Assembly (NCBI GenBank): GCA_028023455.1
Contig: JAQFVV010012405.1
Location: 10,125,923-10,189,922 of the forward strand
DNA length: 64,000 nucleotides
Direction of reading: 5' to 3'
From: Epiperipatus broadwayi
Taxonomy: Eukaryota > Onychophora > Udeonychophora > Euonychophora > Peripatidae
Below, one piece after another: positions 62,400 to 64,000 of this stretch. Numbering within the stretch: position 1 is the first letter of the stretch; every line of letters begins with the position of its first letter. The notes beneath the pieces are model-generated. The model searched no databases. It was not told the origin of the DNA and worked only from the letters and a program-made list of their open reading frames with translations. Made by a program: the position numbers and the translations under genes.

Positions 62400-64000
62400 A
62401 GGGGCTCAACATTTTCTCTGTCAGAATTTCCAGTTGGTTGAGTGAGTTAAAACTCTAAACTTTTGATTGGTCAATTATGAAATCAGCAGTAGAAATATAA
62501 TCCTCTTTTAATATTATATTTGTTTTAGTTTTGTTTGTAAAAAGCAAATTAATAATTTGTCAGATTATGAAAGTGAATGAAAGTTTTTCAAAAATAAATT
62601 TGTATTTATAATTATAAAAAAATTCTATAATGAAGAAGCTTAAAAGAACATTTGTAACCTATTAGAAAATGCTCTGTACATCATTACATTCTTTCACAAT
62701 TTACATTCTTGTAAAAGTAAAGAATTCTTACTAAAATTTTAACTATTCTTCTAAAATAATTATATTTTTATCATATTTTATCAAAATAATTTATAATATT
62801 AAAAAAAAATCCTAAAAAATACTTTAAAACATTCATTTTCATATTGAAAATCAAAACAAAGTACTTGAAGCTGTCAAAATTCTTCTCAAGTGCTACTCTT
62901 TGTTCAAAATAAGAAACAACCAATTAGCATCTTGGAAAGTCTGCCTTCACCCATTGTTCTAGTTTAAAATTTAAATATTATTGATTTTTTACTTGTAAAA
63001 TAATTATAAAGAGGGCAACATGTTATGGTACTTTTTAAGCTTTAAAATGAGCATAAATTTGCTATGATAATGTAAAAATTACTGTATTTTTTACCAACTC
63101 AATAATAATCGAAATTGATGGTTAACAGGTTAACAAATACAATGATAATGGCATCCATCCACATAAAATGCTGATAATTGATACCTGTCTCCAGCAGCAT
63201 ATCAATTAATAACTAAACAAGATATCAATTTGATAATAATAAGTCAATAGATAACTCACATACTTACCCAAATACACAATAGCACATATACTTGATCTAA
63301 AAAATATATGTAAACCAATACACTATAATTGCAAAGCAATATCAACATAAGAATTTTAATAGCTATCTCGATTCACACACCAACTCCCAAATATTCCATC
63401 TACACACATCTCTAATATAAAAAAGCTGTTTTTATACCCTGTTTATAGTAATACACTTTCAACATACTGGACTAAAATCATGATAACTCTTAATAATTTA
63501 TACTTCAAAATCTTTTACTTGGATATTTTTTTATTACCAAATCCATTTAAGGCATGTTTATTATTATAACAATACTTTATAATATTGCATATAAAATAAT
63601 AATTAGATATGCATAAATTATATAACTATAATAATATAAAATTAACTCTCTTAATTGAGGGTTTTTCTATTAGTCCATATATGGAAACACAGTACAGTTT
63701 TCATTAATATAAAAGAAATAAATGTATGAACAAATGCTTGATAGCAAAAATTTTTTGACAGAAACATTGTTCACAACTTTAATTTTAAATGGAGAAGAGC
63801 TGTCAGCCATTCAAAGCCATAACAATTCCACACTAAATTTTTTATTTTTTTGTGGAGCAATAAAATATACTTTTATAGAATAAATAAATAAATTATGGAT
63901 GAATGATTTATCATCTTATTTGTATTGAAGATAATGCAGAGATATAATGCTTTTTAAAGCATTAAAAAGATCAATCTGGATAACAACTTCTGTTATTATA
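62400..64000. other. AT-rich DNA, no gene seen
   Basis: No coding frame, repeat or RNA gene recognised to the window end. Confidence 0.45.

Overview
The window looks like a stretch of a metazoan, probably invertebrate, nuclear genome. By eye it is very AT-rich, about three quarters A+T. It has no operons and no recognisable host gene. It carries long (AAT)n, (AT)n and (TATC)n microsatellites, tRNA-derived SINEs, and decayed non-LTR, Penelope-like and LTR retroelements. I cannot place the species. Nearly all long open frames are microsatellite translations, shadows, or retroelement fragments.

Layout. 1-6.9 kb is AT-rich DNA with a compound microsatellite and short foldback elements (1161, 5024, 6026). 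6.9-9.4 kb holds a broken RTE-like LINE followed by the C-terminal half of a Penelope-like element (PLE) on the minus strand. 13-17.6 kb holds a SINE, two foldback elements and a second decayed RTE copy, which itself carries a SINE and a 59-bp insertion, both with target duplications. 18-29 kb holds a tetranucleotide array, a SINE, a nested inverted repeat containing an apparently complete hammerhead ribozyme (21135-21174, minus), a 345-bp tandem repeat with hairpins, and a repeat family present twice in opposite orientation. 30-32 kb has LTR-retroelement pol remnants. 32.8-34 kb is a 1.1-kb palindrome whose roughly 397-nt monomers carry hammerhead ribozyme motifs. 34-37 kb is the best RTE-like LINE copy.

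37.2-49.6 kb is best read as a nested stack. A minus-strand PLE (N-terminal coding part at 37239-37841, hammerhead-like leader near 49450) appears to be interrupted by a 5.7-kb LTR retrotransposon (2.1-kb LTRs, gag remnant only, no pol) and by a nearly complete Tx1/L1-like LINE. The LINE has an ORF1 with a CCHC knuckle and an ORF2 with endonuclease, reverse transcriptase and a C-terminal zinc knuckle, and it lies between two (AAT)n tracts.

49.6-64 kb is mostly featureless AT-rich DNA. It contains a LINE 3' coding remnant (55.5-55.9 kb), a relatively CpG-dense block (57.3-57.7 kb) that could be a promoter, and a minus-strand SINE with a 15-bp target duplication (59.8 kb).

The most interesting signal is the hammerhead-ribozyme palindrome at 32.8-34 kb, a retrozyme-like arrangement. 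Next are the intact hammerhead at 21.1 kb, the nested retroelement stack, and the structured tandem repeat at 25.0-25.6 kb.
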